Origin: Telluria antibiotica
GTDB lineage: Bacteria; Pseudomonadota; Gammaproteobacteria; Burkholderiales; Burkholderiaceae_D
DNA length: 64,000 bases
Assembly (NCBI RefSeq): GCF_011682055.1
Contig: NZ_JAAQOM010000012.1
Coordinates: 1-64,000 of the forward strand
Direction of reading: 5' to 3'
Under the pieces are notes generated by a model. That model saw only the letters and a list, made by a program, of their open reading frames with translations, was not told the origin of the DNA and did no database searches. Below are positions 36,768 to 45,319 of this stretch, piece after piece; within the stretch, counting starts at the first letter, position 1; each line of letters starts with the position of its first letter. Both the position numbers and the translations under genes were made by a program.

Positions 36768-37253
36768 TCAGGCGCCCTGGCCGTTCTCGAGGAACGAGCG
36801 CAGCATCCACGCATTCTTTTCGTGGATCTCCATACGGTCGCTCAGCATGCCGGCGCTCGGCTGGTCGTTCGCGTCGTCGGCGATCTTGAACGCTTCGCGC
36901 ACCGTGCGGATCAGCGCTTCCTGGCCGTCGACGAGCTGGCGGATCATTTCCTGCGCGGTCGGTACGCCGGCTTCTTCCTTGATCGACGACAGTTCCACGA
37001 AGCGGGCGTAGGTGCCCGGCGCGAAATGGCCCAGCGCGCGGATGCGTTCCGCGATGTTGTCCAGTGCGTTCCACAGCTCCGTGTACTGCTCCATGAACAT
37101 CACGTGCAGCGTCTGGAACATCGGACCCGTCACGTTCCAGTGGAAATTGTGGGTTTTGAGGTAAAGCATGTAGCTGTCCGCCAGGACGCGCGACAGCGCG
37201 GCGGCGATGTTGGCCCGGTCTTCGGTGCTGATGCCGATATTGATCTTGCTCAT
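36768..37253 (-). CDS. dps: Dps-family DNA-protection / ferritin-like protein
   Basis: This 161-residue protein has the four-helix Dps fold. The ferroxidase-site residues lie in THNFHWNVTGPMFQTLHVMFMEQY (H35, H38, H50) and NALDNIAERIRALG (D65, E69 region). Dodecamers of the family oxidise and store iron using peroxide and shield DNA in stationary phase or oxidative stress. The N-terminal tail is short with few lysines, so direct DNA binding may be weak. The end LENGQGA is typical. Confidence 0.94.
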   Translation of the reverse strand: MSKINIGISTEDRANIAAALSRVLADSYMLYLKTHNFHWNVTGPMFQTLHVMFMEQYTELWNALDNIAERIRALGHFAPGTYARFVELSSIKEEAGVPTAQEMIRQLVDGQEALIRTVREAFKIADDANDQPSAGMLSDRMEIHEKNAWMLRSFLENGQGA

Positions 37254-37335
37254 CGATTTCTCCTGTTAGTGTGTCAATGAAGACAGCTTAACAGGATGCG
37301 TCGATAGCCGCAGTTTATATTTTTAATGAAATCAA

Positions 37336-37370
37336 TAGAAAACGCCGATGGTCGAAAGCCACCATCGGCG
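37336..37370 (-). terminator. intrinsic terminator of hslO
   Basis: On the - strand CGCCGATGGT and ACCATCGGCG (37343-37352 and 37361-37370) form a perfect 10-bp stem with an 8-base loop, followed by TTTTCTATT. It ends 7 bases past the hslO stop. Confidence 0.88.
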
Positions 37371-37376
37371 CAAGAA

Positions 37377-38333
37377 TCAGTGCTTGACGCCGGATGCGGG
37401 CGCCACGGCATCGGCCGTCGTATCGCTTGCGAACAGCTGGGCGCAGTCGACGGCGTCGAAGCCGTAGTGCTTGCCGCAGAAGTCGCAGTTGACGCCCAGT
37501 TCGCCCAGGTCGTGCAGGGCGGCCTCGACTTCCGTCTTGCCCAACGTGCGCAGCATGTTCGCGACTTTTTCTCGCGAACACGTGCAATGGAATTGCGGAT
37601 AGAGCGGGTCGAACACGCGGATCGTCTCTTCCCAGAACAGGCGCCGCAGTAGGGTTTCCACGTCCGTCGTGAGCAGTTCCGCCTGTTTCAGCGTCTGGCC
37701 CAGCATGACGGCGCGATTCCACGTGTCGAGGTCTTCTTCCTCGCTCGCCTGCTTGACCTGGCCTTCGATGGCGCTGTTGCGCGGCAGTTTTTGCAGCAGC
37801 AGGCCGCGCGCGACGTGCTCGTCGGCCGCGAGCCACAGCTTCGTGTCCATCTGTTCCGAGCGCAGCATGTAGTTTTCGATGACCGTGGCGATGTCGTCGC
37901 CGATCAGCGGGACGACGCCCTGGTACGGCTGCTGGCCCGGCACCTTGTCGAGCGGGTCGAGCGTGATCACGAAGCGGCCGCGGCCGTGCTGGTTCAGCAG
38001 CTGCGTCACGGTCGCATCGTCGGGCACGTCGGCGCCGTCGCGCAGCTTGGCCGTCGCGCGCATCCGCAGGTTCGCGTCGCATTCGACGACGAGCAGCTTC
38101 ACGAGGCCATCGCCGTGGATCTGCATCACGATCGAGCCGTTGAACTTGAGGTTCGCGGACAGCAGCGCCGCCGCGGCGACCATTTCGCCCAGCAAGGCGC
38201 GCACCGCCTTCGGATAGGCGTGGCGCGACTGGATCTCGCGCCACGCGTTGGAAGTCTCGACGAGCTCGCCGCGGACGGCTGCGTTGTCGAAGATAAATTT
38301 CTGGAGGATGTCCTTGCTGGTTTCAGTTGTCAT
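37377..38333 (-). CDS. hslO: redox-regulated chaperone Hsp33
   Basis: This 318-residue cytosolic holdase is activated by oxidation. The N-terminal domain (LQKFIFDNAAVRGELVETS...) is followed by a linker and a C-terminal zinc-binding redox switch with four cysteines in the pairs CTC (FHCTCSREKV) and CDFC (VNCDFCGKHY). The protein carries a short Ala/Val-rich extra tail (SDTTADAVAPASGVKH). The gene lies next to a gamma-carbonic anhydrase gene on the same strand, 3 bases downstream of it. Confidence 0.95.
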   Translation of the reverse strand: MTTETSKDILQKFIFDNAAVRGELVETSNAWREIQSRHAYPKAVRALLGEMVAAAALLSANLKFNGSIVMQIHGDGLVKLLVVECDANLRMRATAKLRDGADVPDDATVTQLLNQHGRGRFVITLDPLDKVPGQQPYQGVVPLIGDDIATVIENYMLRSEQMDTKLWLAADEHVARGLLLQKLPRNSAIEGQVKQASEEEDLDTWNRAVMLGQTLKQAELLTTDVETLLRRLFWEETIRVFDPLYPQFHCTCSREKVANMLRTLGKTEVEAALHDLGELGVNCDFCGKHYGFDAVDCAQLFASDTTADAVAPASGVKH

Positions 38334-38336
38334 TCT

Positions 38337-38861
38337 TTATCCGATTTTCTTGAGCTCCGCCTTGAAGCGCTTGCCGCGCTCGACATAGCTGGCGGCATTG
38401 CCTTGCAGGCGGAGCAGGTCGTCTTCCGTGAGCGTGCGCACCACCTTGGCCGGCGCGCCCAGGATCAGCGAGTGGTCCGGGAATTCCTTGCCTTCGGTGA
38501 CCACGGCACCGGCGCCCACGAGGCAGCCACGGCCGATCTTCGCGCCGTTCAGCACCACGGCCTGGATGCCGATCAGCGCGCCGTCACCGACGGTGCAGCC
38601 ATGCAGCATCGCCTGGTGGCCGACGGTGACGTTCTTGCCAAGCACGAGCGGGAAACCCATGTCCGTGTGCATCACCGTGCCTTCCTGCACATTGCTGCCC
38701 GCGCCGATGGTGATGCGTTCGTTGTCGCCGCGGATCGTCACGCCGAACCACACCGACGCATCCGCCTCGACCGTCACCTTGCCGATCAGGCTGGCCGTGT
38801 CGGCGACGTAGGCCGACGGATCGATCTCGGGCGCATCGTCGCCCAACTGGTAAATCGCCAT
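38337..38861 (-). CDS. gamma-class carbonic anhydrase family protein
   Basis: This 174-residue left-handed beta-helix protein is built of hexapeptide repeats. It has the three zinc-ligand histidines H65 (GTVMHTD), H82 and H87 (VGHQAMLHGC) and the RGD stretch (TIRGDNERI). The family (YrdA/PaaY-like) forms trimers. Some members hydrate carbon dioxide and others have lost activity. It is probably co-transcribed with hslO. Confidence 0.92.
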   Translation of the reverse strand: MAIYQLGDDAPEIDPSAYVADTASLIGKVTVEADASVWFGVTIRGDNERITIGAGSNVQEGTVMHTDMGFPLVLGKNVTVGHQAMLHGCTVGDGALIGIQAVVLNGAKIGRGCLVGAGAVVTEGKEFPDHSLILGAPAKVVRTLTEDDLLRLQGNAASYVERGKRFKAELKKIG

Positions 38862-39027
38862 GGAGTACTCGCGGAAGGTTGAGATGGCCGTATTTTACGC
38901 CCTCGCGCCCGCCGTCGCGTCCACGGTCGCCGGCAAGCAGGGCAGATGGGGCCCGCCAGCGGAAAAACAAGCTTCGTGCTTATAATGCGAACGATCGTAC
39001 TAATTTCAATCCCAAACAGGAAACGCC

Positions 39028-39912
39028 ATGACACCGTCCCGTTCCGAATTCCTCACCATCCGCGGACTGCGCACCCATGTCCGCCACTGGGGCCGCGAGG
39101 GCGCGCCCAAGCTGCTCATGGCACATGGCTGGATGGACATGTCGGCCTCGTTCCAGTTCGTCGTCGACGCGTTGCAGGGCGACTGGCATGTGATCGCCCA
39201 CGACTGGCGCGGCTTCGGCCTCACCGAGCGCTCCGGCAACGACACGTACTGGTTCCCCGACTATTTCGCCGACCTGGAAGCGATCCTCGACCATTACTCG
39301 GCGGACGCGCCCGTCAACCTGCTTGGCCACAGCATGGGCGGCAATATCGTCAGCGTGTATGCGGGCGTGCGGCCGGAACGCATCGCGAAGCTCATCAACC
39401 TCGAAGGTTTCGGATTGCCGGCCACGCGTCCGGAACAGGCGCCCGGCCGCTACGCCAAGTGGCTGGACGAAGTGAAGGCACCGCCCGCGATGCGCGGCTA
39501 TGCGAGCCTGGAAGAGGTCGCGGCGCGGCTGCAGAAGACCAACCCGCGCCTGCCGGCCGAGCGCGCCGCCTTCCTTGCGCAGCACTGGGCCGCGCAGAAC
39601 GGGCAGGGCGAGTGGGAGATCCTGGGCGACCCGGCGCACAAGATGCCGGGGCCGCTGCTGTACCAGATCGACGAGGTGCTCGCGTGCTGGCGCCGCATCA
39701 CCGCGCCCGTGTTGTGGGTCGAGGCGGAGCACACGGACATGTGGCGCTGGATGGGACCGAAGGAAGAGGCGCGCCACGAGGTCGACCGCCGCCTGGCCCA
39801 GTTGGCGAAGGTCACGCCGCGCATGATGCCGGACGCGGGGCATATGCTGCATCACGACCAGCCGGAGATGCTGGCGCGCATGATTGAGACGTTCCTGGTC
39901 GAGTCGACGTAA
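39028..39912 (+). CDS. alpha/beta-fold hydrolase
   Basis: This 294-residue cytosolic hydrolase has the nucleophile elbow LLGHSMGGNIV, the HGWMDMS oxyanion-type HG motif, an acid in the VEAEHTDMW region and the catalytic His in PDAGHMLHHDQPE. It resembles epoxide hydrolase/lipase-like enzymes. Substrate unknown. CAGGAAACGCC before the ATG supplies the ribosome binding site. Confidence 0.88.
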   Translation: MTPSRSEFLTIRGLRTHVRHWGREGAPKLLMAHGWMDMSASFQFVVDALQGDWHVIAHDWRGFGLTERSGNDTYWFPDYFADLEAILDHYSADAPVNLLGHSMGGNIVSVYAGVRPERIAKLINLEGFGLPATRPEQAPGRYAKWLDEVKAPPAMRGYASLEEVAARLQKTNPRLPAERAAFLAQHWAAQNGQGEWEILGDPAHKMPGPLLYQIDEVLACWRRITAPVLWVEAEHTDMWRWMGPKEEARHEVDRRLAQLAKVTPRMMPDAGHMLHHDQPEMLARMIETFLVEST

Positions 39913-39925
39913 TGCCGGCATCCGG

Positions 39926-39986
39926 TCGGCACGGGGGTGCCCATCCTACGATGACGGTGCCGTAGGGTGGGCTCCCCGAGCCCACC
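39926..39986. repeat. REP-like palindromic element, copy 6 (variant arms)
   Basis: Left arm CGGCACGGGGGTGCCCATCCTACG is eroded at the core; right arm CGTAGGGTGGGCTCCCCGAGCCCACC is the GCTC variant also seen in copy 3. It lies between the hydrolase and PHP genes. Confidence 0.8.
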
Positions 39987-40052
39987 ATTCGCACCCGAGG
40001 TGAACCGCGTACAATGGATGTTCATACAGCTATTTGCGTCCGGACTCCTGCC

Positions 40053-40883
40053 ATGAAAGTCGACCTCCACTGCCACTCGAACGTCTCCGACGGCGTGCTC
40101 GCGCCCGCCGCCGTGGCCACGTATGCCCGCAAGGGCGGCGTCGACGCGTGGGCGCTGACGGACCACGACGAGGTCGGCGGCATCAAGGCCGCGCGGGCGA
40201 AGGCGGAGGAACTGGGCATGCGTTTCGTGTCCGGCGTGGAAATCTCCGTGACGTGGGCCGGCGAGACCGTGCACCTCGTCGGCCTGCGCATCGACGAAGA
40301 CAATCCCACGTTGCTGCAAGGCCTCGCCGCCACGCGCGACGGGCGCGACGCGCGCGGGCGCGAGATCGCCGCGCAGCTGGACAAGGCCGGCATCCCGAAT
40401 GCCTACGAAGGCGCGCTGAAATACGTCGGCAACCCCGACCTGCTGTCGCGCACGCACTTCGCGCGCTACCTGTGCGAGACGGGCGCCTGCTCCACGACGT
40501 CCGAAGTGTTCCGCCGCTTCCTCACGGAAGGCAAGCCGGGCTACGTGCCGCACCGCTGGGCCACCTTGGCCGACGCGATGGGCTGGATCCGCGCCGCCGG
40601 CGGCGTCCCCGTGATCGCGCATCCAGGCCGCTACCGCTTCGACGCCACGGCCGAGGGCGCGCTGTTCGACGAGTTCAAGCAGCTGGGCGGCAATGCGATC
40701 GAAGTCGTCACGGGCAGCCACACGCCGGACCAGTACGCGACGTATGCCGAGGTGGCGCGCCGCTACGGCTTCCTCGCGTCGCGCGGGACGGATTTTCACG
40801 CGCCGGGGGAGTCGCGCGTGGAGTTCGATCGCCTGCCGCCGTTGCCGGCCGGGCTGACGCCGGTCTGGCATGACTGGTTCTGA
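40053..40883 (+). CDS. PHP-domain phosphatase (TrpH / nucleoside 3',5'-bisphosphate phosphatase type)
   Basis: This 276-residue protein starts VDLHCHSNVSDGVLAP with the first PHP metal motif (HxH...D), then LTDHDEVGG, VIAHPGRY and SRGTDFHAPG. The layout matches E. coli RnpAN/TrpH (YciV), which removes the 3'-phosphate from nucleoside bisphosphates such as pAp and degrades short RNAs. ATG 40053 was chosen over an upstream start because it gives the family N terminus. The neighbour YciO at 42105 is often linked with this gene in proteobacteria. Confidence 0.9.
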   Translation: MKVDLHCHSNVSDGVLAPAAVATYARKGGVDAWALTDHDEVGGIKAARAKAEELGMRFVSGVEISVTWAGETVHLVGLRIDEDNPTLLQGLAATRDGRDARGREIAAQLDKAGIPNAYEGALKYVGNPDLLSRTHFARYLCETGACSTTSEVFRRFLTEGKPGYVPHRWATLADAMGWIRAAGGVPVIAHPGRYRFDATAEGALFDEFKQLGGNAIEVVTGSHTPDQYATYAEVARRYGFLASRGTDFHAPGESRVEFDRLPPLPAGLTPVWHDWF

Positions 40884-40940
40884 GCCGCCAAGCTTGAAAT
40901 TTCGGCAGTTGGCCCTTATCTTGTCGGACTGATATTGAAC

Positions 40941-41156
40941 CGTAGGGTGGGCGGCCCTCCGCCCACGCGGACGCCGGCATCACGCGAACGTCGCGTGGGC
41001 ACGGGGTGCCCACCCTACGATATCGACCCGATCGTAGGGTGGGCGGCCCTCCGCCCACGCGGACGCCGGCATCACGCGAACGTCGCGTGGGCACGGGGTG
41101 CCCACCCTACGATATCGACCCGATCGTAGGGTGGGCGGCCCCCGCCCACGCGAACG
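40941..41156. repeat. 92-bp tandem array of REP-like elements, copy 7
   Basis: Two full 92-bp units (from 40941 and 41033) and a partial third (from 41125) are in direct repeat. Each unit has arm CGTAGGGTGGGCGGCCCTCCGC (core variant GGCGGCC) and the opposite arm GTCGCGTGGGCACGGGGTGC. Units are joined by GATATCGACCCGAT. Units 1 and 2 look identical. The array fills the gap between the PHP gene and htpX. Confidence 0.93.
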
Positions 41157-41208
41157 TCGGCGTAACGCAAACATGACGCGTACCCACGCAACAGGAGATC
41201 CGTCCCCC

Positions 41209-42108
41209 ATGAAGCGCATACTGCTGTTCCTCGCCACCAACCTCGCCGTCGTGCTCGTGCTGTCGATCGTGCTGAACGTCCTCGGCGTCGGCCGGGCCGT
41301 CGGCGCGCGCGGCATCAACGTGGGGGCATTGCTCGTGTTCTCGCTCGTCGTCGGTTTCACGGGCGCCATCGTGTCGCTGTTGATGAGCAAGCCGATGGCC
41401 AAGTGGTCGACCGGCGCCCGCGTCATCGAGCAAGCGGGCAACGCGTCGGAAGCGTGGCTGCTGAGCACCGTCGGCAACCTCGCGCAGCGCGCCGGCATCG
41501 GCATGCCGGAAGTGGCCGTGTACGACGGTGAGCCGAATGCGTTCGCCACCGGCGCGTTCAAAAATTCCGCACTGGTCGCCGTGTCGACGGGCCTGCTCGC
41601 CAACATGAACCGCGAGGAAGTGGAGGCCGTGCTGGGCCACGAGATCGCGCACGTGGCGAACGGCGACATGGTGACGCTCACGCTGATCCAGGGCGTCGTC
41701 AACACGTTCGTCGTGTTCCTCGCGCGCGTCGTCGGCTTCTTCGTCGACAACGTCGTGTTCCGTCGCGGGAACGACGAGCGGGGGCCCGGTATCGGCTACG
41801 CGATCACCGTGTTCGTGTGCGAGATCCTGTTCGGCCTCGTCGCGTCGATGATCGTCGCGTGGTTCTCGCGCCAGCGCGAATTCCGCGCCGACGCGGGCTC
41901 GGCCCAGCTGCTGGGCAGCCCGCTGCCGATGCAGCATGCGCTCGCGCGCCTGGGCGGCCTGCAGCCGGGCGCGTTGCCGCAGTCGATGGCGGCGTCCGGT
42001 ATTTCCGGCCACGGCAGCGGCTGGGGCGCGCTGTTCGCGTCGCACCCGCCGATGGAAGAACGCATCGCGGCACTGCAGGCGCTGCGCCAGACGGGGCTCG
42101 CGCGATGA
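41209..42108 (+). CDS. htpX: HtpX membrane protease
   Basis: This 299-residue M48B zinc protease of the inner membrane has two N-terminal helices (ILLFLATNLAVVLVLSIVLNV and INVGALLVFSLVVGFTGAIV), the zinc motif LGHEIAHVANGDM, two further membrane segments and the REFRADAGSA Glu ligand. It takes part in quality control of membrane proteins. ATG 41209 follows ACAGGAGATC. The stop overlaps the yciO start (ATGA). Confidence 0.96.
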   Translation: MKRILLFLATNLAVVLVLSIVLNVLGVGRAVGARGINVGALLVFSLVVGFTGAIVSLLMSKPMAKWSTGARVIEQAGNASEAWLLSTVGNLAQRAGIGMPEVAVYDGEPNAFATGAFKNSALVAVSTGLLANMNREEVEAVLGHEIAHVANGDMVTLTLIQGVVNTFVVFLARVVGFFVDNVVFRRGNDERGPGIGYAITVFVCEILFGLVASMIVAWFSRQREFRADAGSAQLLGSPLPMQHALARLGGLQPGALPQSMAASGISGHGSGWGALFASHPPMEERIAALQALRQTGLAR

Positions 42109-42728
42109 CCCAGTACTTCGAAGTCCATCCGCAGAATCCGCAGGCGCGGCTGATCCGCCAGGCCGCGCAGATCATCCAGGCCGGCGGCATCGTCGCCGCG
42201 CCCACCGATTCCGCGTACGCGCTCGTGTGCCGGCTCGACGACAAGGCCGCCGTCGAAAAGCTGCGGCGCATCCGCGGCGTCGACGAGAAGCACCACCTCA
42301 CCTTGCTCGTGCGCGACCTGTCCGAGATCGCCACGTACGCCCGTGTCGACAACCGCCAGTACCGCCAGCTGAAGGCCGTCACACCGGGGCCGTACACGGT
42401 GATCCTGGAAGCGACGAAGGAAGTGCCGCGGCGCCTGTCGCACCCGTCGCGCAAGACGATCGGCATCCGCGTGCCGGAAAACGCGATCCTGCTGGCGCTG
42501 CTGGACGAACTGGGCGAGCCGCTGATCGGCACCACCTTGCAGCTGCCGGGCGACGACCAGATGCTGTCCGACCCGGACGAGGTGCGCGACCGCCTCGACC
42601 GCCAGATCGAGCTCGTGATCGACGGCGGCGCCGGCACCCTGGAGCCCACGACGATCGTCGACCTCACGGGCTCCGACGCCGAACTCGTGCGCGCGGGCCG
42701 CGGCGACCCGGCCGCCTTCGGCTTGTAG
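42105..42728 (+). CDS. yciO: YciO, TsaC/Sua5/YrdC-fold protein
   Basis: This 207-residue protein aligns end to end with the YciO branch by memory: QYFEVHPQNPQARLIRQAAQIIQAGGIVAAPTDSAYAL, VDEKHHLTLLVRDLSE, TPGPYTVILEATKEVPRRLSHPSRKTIGIRVP and PTTIVDLT. TsaC/Sua5 relatives make threonylcarbamoyl-AMP for tRNA t6A. YciO proteins are close paralogues whose main role is unsettled. It is translationally coupled to htpX. Confidence 0.92.
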   Translation: MTQYFEVHPQNPQARLIRQAAQIIQAGGIVAAPTDSAYALVCRLDDKAAVEKLRRIRGVDEKHHLTLLVRDLSEIATYARVDNRQYRQLKAVTPGPYTVILEATKEVPRRLSHPSRKTIGIRVPENAILLALLDELGEPLIGTTLQLPGDDQMLSDPDEVRDRLDRQIELVIDGGAGTLEPTTIVDLTGSDAELVRAGRGDPAAFGL

Positions 42729-42771
42729 GCCGCGGCCGGTCCGATCGCGCGCTCTGATAGAATCGCAGTTT

Positions 42772-43443
42772 ATGGATGAACTTATACGCAATCTGGCGGT
42801 CTACGCACTGCCGGTCCTCTTTGCGATCACGATGCACGACGCCGCCCAGGCATTCGTCGCAAAGCGCTTCGGGGACAACACCGCCCACGCCGCAGGGCGT
42901 ACCACTTTCAACCCGCTGGCCCACATCGATCCTGTCGGCACCATCCTGATTCCGGTCGTGATGTACCTGATGTCCGGCTTCGTGTTCGGCTACGCGAAAC
43001 CGCTGCCCATCAATTACGGCCAGATGCGCCATCCGAAGCGCGACATGGCGTGGGTCGCGCTGTCCGGTCCGGGTGCGAATTTCCTGATGGCGCTGATATG
43101 GGTCCTGCTGGGCATCTTCCTCGACTACTTCAGCGTACAGGAGTCGTTCCCTCACCTGGTGGCGGATGCCGGCCTGAAGACGAACCTGTGGCTGATGGCG
43201 TTCAACCTGCTGCCGATCCCGTCGATGGATGGCGGACGCGTGCTGTTTTCGATCCTGCCGCACAAGGCCGCGTTCCAGTTCGCGCGCCTGGAGCCGTACA
43301 GCTTCATCATCCTGCTGGCTTTGATCTTCCTGCCGCGGATCGGCTTCCCGAACGTGATCGGCTACTGGCTGTTCTTCGTCGAGCTGATCGCGAAGCTGCT
43401 GCTGCACCTGATCGTGTCTCCCCTGAACATTCTCCTGACCTGA
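42772..43443 (+). CDS. M50 site-2-protease-like membrane protein with altered zinc motif
   Basis: This 223-residue polytopic membrane protein follows the short betaproteobacterial M50 family in length and motifs: YALPVLFAIT, the RTTFNPLAHIDPVGTILIPVVMY loop, FGYAKPLPINYGQMRHPKRDMAWVALSGPGANFLMAL and NLLPIPSMDGGRVL. The zinc-binding HExxH helix reads H22-D23-A24-A25-Q26 (coded CAC GAC GCC GCC CAG), losing the catalytic Glu and the second His. The third ligand region (MDGG) is kept. It may be an inactive pseudoprotease. It lies 8 bases upstream of trpS. Confidence 0.88.
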   Translation: MDELIRNLAVYALPVLFAITMHDAAQAFVAKRFGDNTAHAAGRTTFNPLAHIDPVGTILIPVVMYLMSGFVFGYAKPLPINYGQMRHPKRDMAWVALSGPGANFLMALIWVLLGIFLDYFSVQESFPHLVADAGLKTNLWLMAFNLLPIPSMDGGRVLFSILPHKAAFQFARLEPYSFIILLALIFLPRIGFPNVIGYWLFFVELIAKLLLHLIVSPLNILLT

Positions 43444-43450
43444 TACCGCT

Positions 43451-44653
43451 ATGTTTCCCGACCGTGTCGTTTCCGGCATGCGCCCCACCGGGCTGATGCA
43501 CCTTGGCCACTACCATGGCGCGCTGAAGAACTGGATCCGCATGCAGTCCGAACTGCCGTGCCTGTTCTTCGTGGCCGACTGGCACGCGCTGACCACGCAC
43601 TACGACGACCCGACCATCATCGAGAAGAGCACCTGGGACATGGTGATCGACTGGCTGGCGGCCGGCATCGATCCGGCGCAGGCCACGATCTTCATCCAGT
43701 CGAAGGTGCCCGAGCACGCGGAGCTGCATTTGCTGCTGTCGATGGCGACGCCGCTCGGCTGGCTCGAGCGCGTGCCGACGTACAAGGACCAGATCGAGAA
43801 TCTCGCGAACCGCGACCTCGCCACCTACGGCTTCCTCGGCTACCCGCTGCTGCAGGCGGCCGACGTGCTGATCTACCGCGCCACGCAGGTGCCGGTCGGC
43901 GAGGACCAGGTGCCGCACATCGAGATGATGCGAGAAATTGCGCGCCGTTTTAACCACCTGTACGGCAAGGAGCCGGGTTTTGAACAGAAGGCGTTGGAAG
44001 CGGTGAAGAAGCTCGGCAGCAAGCGCGCCAAGCTGTATGCGGAATTGCGCACTGCGTACCAGCAGGACGGCGACGACGCCGCGCTGGAGCAGGCGCAGGC
44101 CATGCTGGACGCGGCGGGCAGCCTGTCGAACATCGACCGCGAGCGCCTGTTCGGCTATCTCGAGGGCAGCCGCAAGATCATCCTCGTCGAGCCGCAAGTG
44201 AAACTGACGGAAGCGTCGCGCCTGCCGGGCCTCGATGGCCGCAAGATGTCGAAGAGCTACGGCAACTCGATCTCGCTGCGCGAGGATCCGGAATCCGTCA
44301 CGAAGAAGATCCGCACGATGCCGACCGATCCCGCGCGCGTGCGCCGCAGCGACGCGGGCGATCCGCTGAAATGCCCCGTGTGGCAGCTGCACGAGGTCTA
44401 TTCCGATGCGGCTACGCGCGAGTGGGTCATGAAGGGCTGCACGAGCGCCGGCATCGGCTGCCTCGAGTGCAAGCAGCCCGTCGTGGACGCCGTGCTGGCC
44501 GAGCAGGAGCCGATGCACGAGCGTGCCCAGCAATACGTCGACGACCCGTCGCTGGTGCGCGCCATCGTCGCCGACGGCTGCGAGAAGGCCCGCAAGCTGG
44601 CGCAGGAAACGATGCGCGACGTGCGCGAAGCCATGGGTCTGTCGTACACCTGA
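43451..44653 (+). CDS. trpS: tryptophanyl-tRNA synthetase
   Basis: This 400-residue class I synthetase charges tRNA-Trp. Signatures are RPTGLMHLGHYHGALKNW (HIGH-type motif), FVADWHALTTHYDD, YPLLQAADVLIYRA, PVGEDQVPHIEM and GRKMSKSYGN with K265 opening the KMSKS loop. It is longer than the 330-residue enterobacterial enzyme; the extra length lies in the 160-190 and C-terminal regions. The stop overlaps the following methyltransferase by one base. Confidence 0.96.
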   Translation: MFPDRVVSGMRPTGLMHLGHYHGALKNWIRMQSELPCLFFVADWHALTTHYDDPTIIEKSTWDMVIDWLAAGIDPAQATIFIQSKVPEHAELHLLLSMATPLGWLERVPTYKDQIENLANRDLATYGFLGYPLLQAADVLIYRATQVPVGEDQVPHIEMMREIARRFNHLYGKEPGFEQKALEAVKKLGSKRAKLYAELRTAYQQDGDDAALEQAQAMLDAAGSLSNIDRERLFGYLEGSRKIILVEPQVKLTEASRLPGLDGRKMSKSYGNSISLREDPESVTKKIRTMPTDPARVRRSDAGDPLKCPVWQLHEVYSDAATREWVMKGCTSAGIGCLECKQPVVDAVLAEQEPMHERAQQYVDDPSLVRAIVADGCEKARKLAQETMRDVREAMGLSYT

Positions 44654-45207
44654 TGCACGGCGCGACGGATACTCCATCGGCCTGGGTCGCGCGCTGGGCG
44701 CCGGCGATTCCGCACGGCGAGGTGCTCGACCTGGCTTGCGGCGGCGGGCGTCATGCGCGCCTGCTGGCGGCGCTGGGCCACCCCGTGCTGGCCGTCGACC
44801 GTGACGCGACGGCACTGGCGCAGGCCGCCGGCCCCGGCATCACCGCGTTGCAGCACGACCTGGAGGCCGACGGCGCGGCCTGGCCGTTCGCACCGCGCCG
44901 TTTCGCGGGCGTCGTCGTCACGAACTACCTGCATCGCCCGCTGTTCGCGCCCCTGGCGGCGGCGCTGGCGCCGGACGGGATCCTCGTCTACGAAACCTTC
45001 GCGCAGGGGAACGAACGCTTCGGCAAGCCATCGAATCCGGCGTTCCTGCTGGCGCCCGGCGAGTTGCTGGAGATGGCGCTGGGCCACGGCTTGCGGGTGC
45101 TGGCGTACGAGGACGGCGTCGTCGATGCGCCCCGTCCCGCGCGCGTGCAGCGGCTGTGTGCGGCGGCGCCGGACGTCGATCCCGGGAGTGTCCGGATCGA
45201 CGGCTGA
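44653..45207 (+). CDS. class I SAM-dependent methyltransferase
   Basis: This 184-residue small methyltransferase has motif I VLDLACGGGRHARLLAALGH and motif II VLAVDRDATAL. An acidic/aromatic motif (GVVVTNYLHRPLFAPLAAALAPDGILVYETFAQGN) is of the TehB/UbiE-like type. Substrate unknown. The start overlaps the trpS stop by one base (TGATG), so both are translated from one mRNA. Confidence 0.88.
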   Translation: MHGATDTPSAWVARWAPAIPHGEVLDLACGGGRHARLLAALGHPVLAVDRDATALAQAAGPGITALQHDLEADGAAWPFAPRRFAGVVVTNYLHRPLFAPLAAALAPDGILVYETFAQGNERFGKPSNPAFLLAPGELLEMALGHGLRVLAYEDGVVDAPRPARVQRLCAAAPDVDPGSVRIDG

Positions 45208-45319
45208 CGGAGATGTAACCAAGCTGTAACCATGCCATTTATATGGTGTGGAATGAACCATAACACCAGGCTATCCGCTACAATCGACATTTATTTATTA
45301 ACGGCACGGTCCACTGATT

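Noticed and set aside
40941..41156. CRISPR-like array
   Set aside because: Units are 92-bp direct repeats of a palindromic element with identical spacers and only 2.3 copies; no cas genes.
42105..42728. TsaC/Sua5 proper (t6A synthesis enzyme)
   Set aside because: Line-by-line resemblance is to the YciO branch (length 207, HPxNPQxRLI start, KEVPRRL motif), so the t6A role is not claimed.
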